Shown: positions 63,938-64,000 of the stretch, one piece after another
How the letters are laid out: the number at the start of each line of letters is the position of its first letter
How positions within the stretch are numbered: position 1 is the stretch's first letter
Assembly: GCA_009839745.1 (NCBI GenBank)
Contig: VXPE01000111.1
Location: forward strand, 37,961-101,960
Reading direction: 5' to 3'
Source: Candidatus Poribacteria bacterium
GTDB lineage: Bacteria; Poribacteria; WGA-4E; WGA-3G
Length of the DNA: 64,000 nucleotides
Made by a program: the position numbers and the translations under genes
Notes under the pieces: generated by a model
The model's input: the letters and a program-made list of their open reading frames with translations, nothing else
Databases searched by the model: none
What the model was told of the DNA's origin: nothing

Positions 63938-64000
63938 AGGAGTACTCTAACGTGAGTTTGAAAAAAGTTTAGTCTTTAGAAAAGCACGGGTAAATCGGTG

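Noticed and set aside
63952..63972. GTG with AGGAG upstream after the CehA/McbA gene
   Set aside because: Only six codons to TAG; no gene can be called before the window ends.

Overview
The window looks like part of a mid-GC bacterial chromosome, and the gene repertoire points to a Candidatus Poribacteria-like lineage. That assignment is inference from content, not from a marker gene: four Gfo/Idh/MocA oxidoreductases, two phytanoyl-CoA dioxygenase (PhyH) proteins, a ThuA protein, a CehA/McbA metallohydrolase, a formylglycine-generating-enzyme/sialidase fusion, WD40 and Kelch proteins, and a planctomycete-style cytochrome lipoprotein. Genes lie on both strands in short operons. No rRNA, tRNA or CRISPR array was recognised.

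Layout. 1-11.4 kb: a truncated Gfo/Idh/MocA gene, a double UxaA-type dehydratase, an O-methyltransferase, an ECF sigma / anti-sigma / HtrA-like operon, a phospholipase D protein, a PhyH protein and the FGE-sialidase fusion. 11.4-16.3 kb: a decayed accessory stretch with MITE-like repeats, an acidic membrane protein, nested IS630 and IS982 remnants, a Kelch protein and a truncated glycosyltransferase. 16.3-19.5 kb: two paralogous ABC-2 permeases. 19.9-34 kb: a duplicated nucleotidyltransferase-like protein, uvrA, a HicAB module, a shrunken WD40 protein, a UvrD/PcrA helicase, gatC-gatA, a membrane protein, an S41 protease and mmsA. 34-36.6 kb: a Spy-like protein and a putative alpha/alpha-barrel protein.

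36.8-42.6 kb is a compact defence/addiction island: a PIN-domain gene with an overlapping partner, an FRG-TPR protein, a beta-class DNA methyltransferase, an HNH nuclease, a BsaWI-like restriction endonuclease and a HigB/HigA-type pair. 42.7-53.2 kb holds iolE-like and iolG inositol genes, a LolD/FtsX-type ABC pair, larB, YtxH and DUF948 envelope proteins, alaS, recX and a ThuA protein. 53.4-63.9 kb holds coaD, a TonB-dependent receptor with a cytochrome-like lipoprotein carrying a 55-residue Asp/Glu tail, two more Gfo/Idh/MocA enzymes, an ABC ATPase, a second PhyH protein and the CehA/McbA protein.

The most notable points are: (i) the R-M/FRG-TPR/TA island, in which two modules share similar promoters; (ii) the sigma operon, whose HtrA-like product lacks the catalytic His; (iii) a UxaA protein in which the three expected Cys occur only in the second copy; (iv) the hyper-acidic cytochrome lipoprotein beside a TonB receptor; (v) several small repeat families, including a palindrome inserted in frame in a CDS, and a recurring CGCAAGG leader at the 5' end of unrelated genes.
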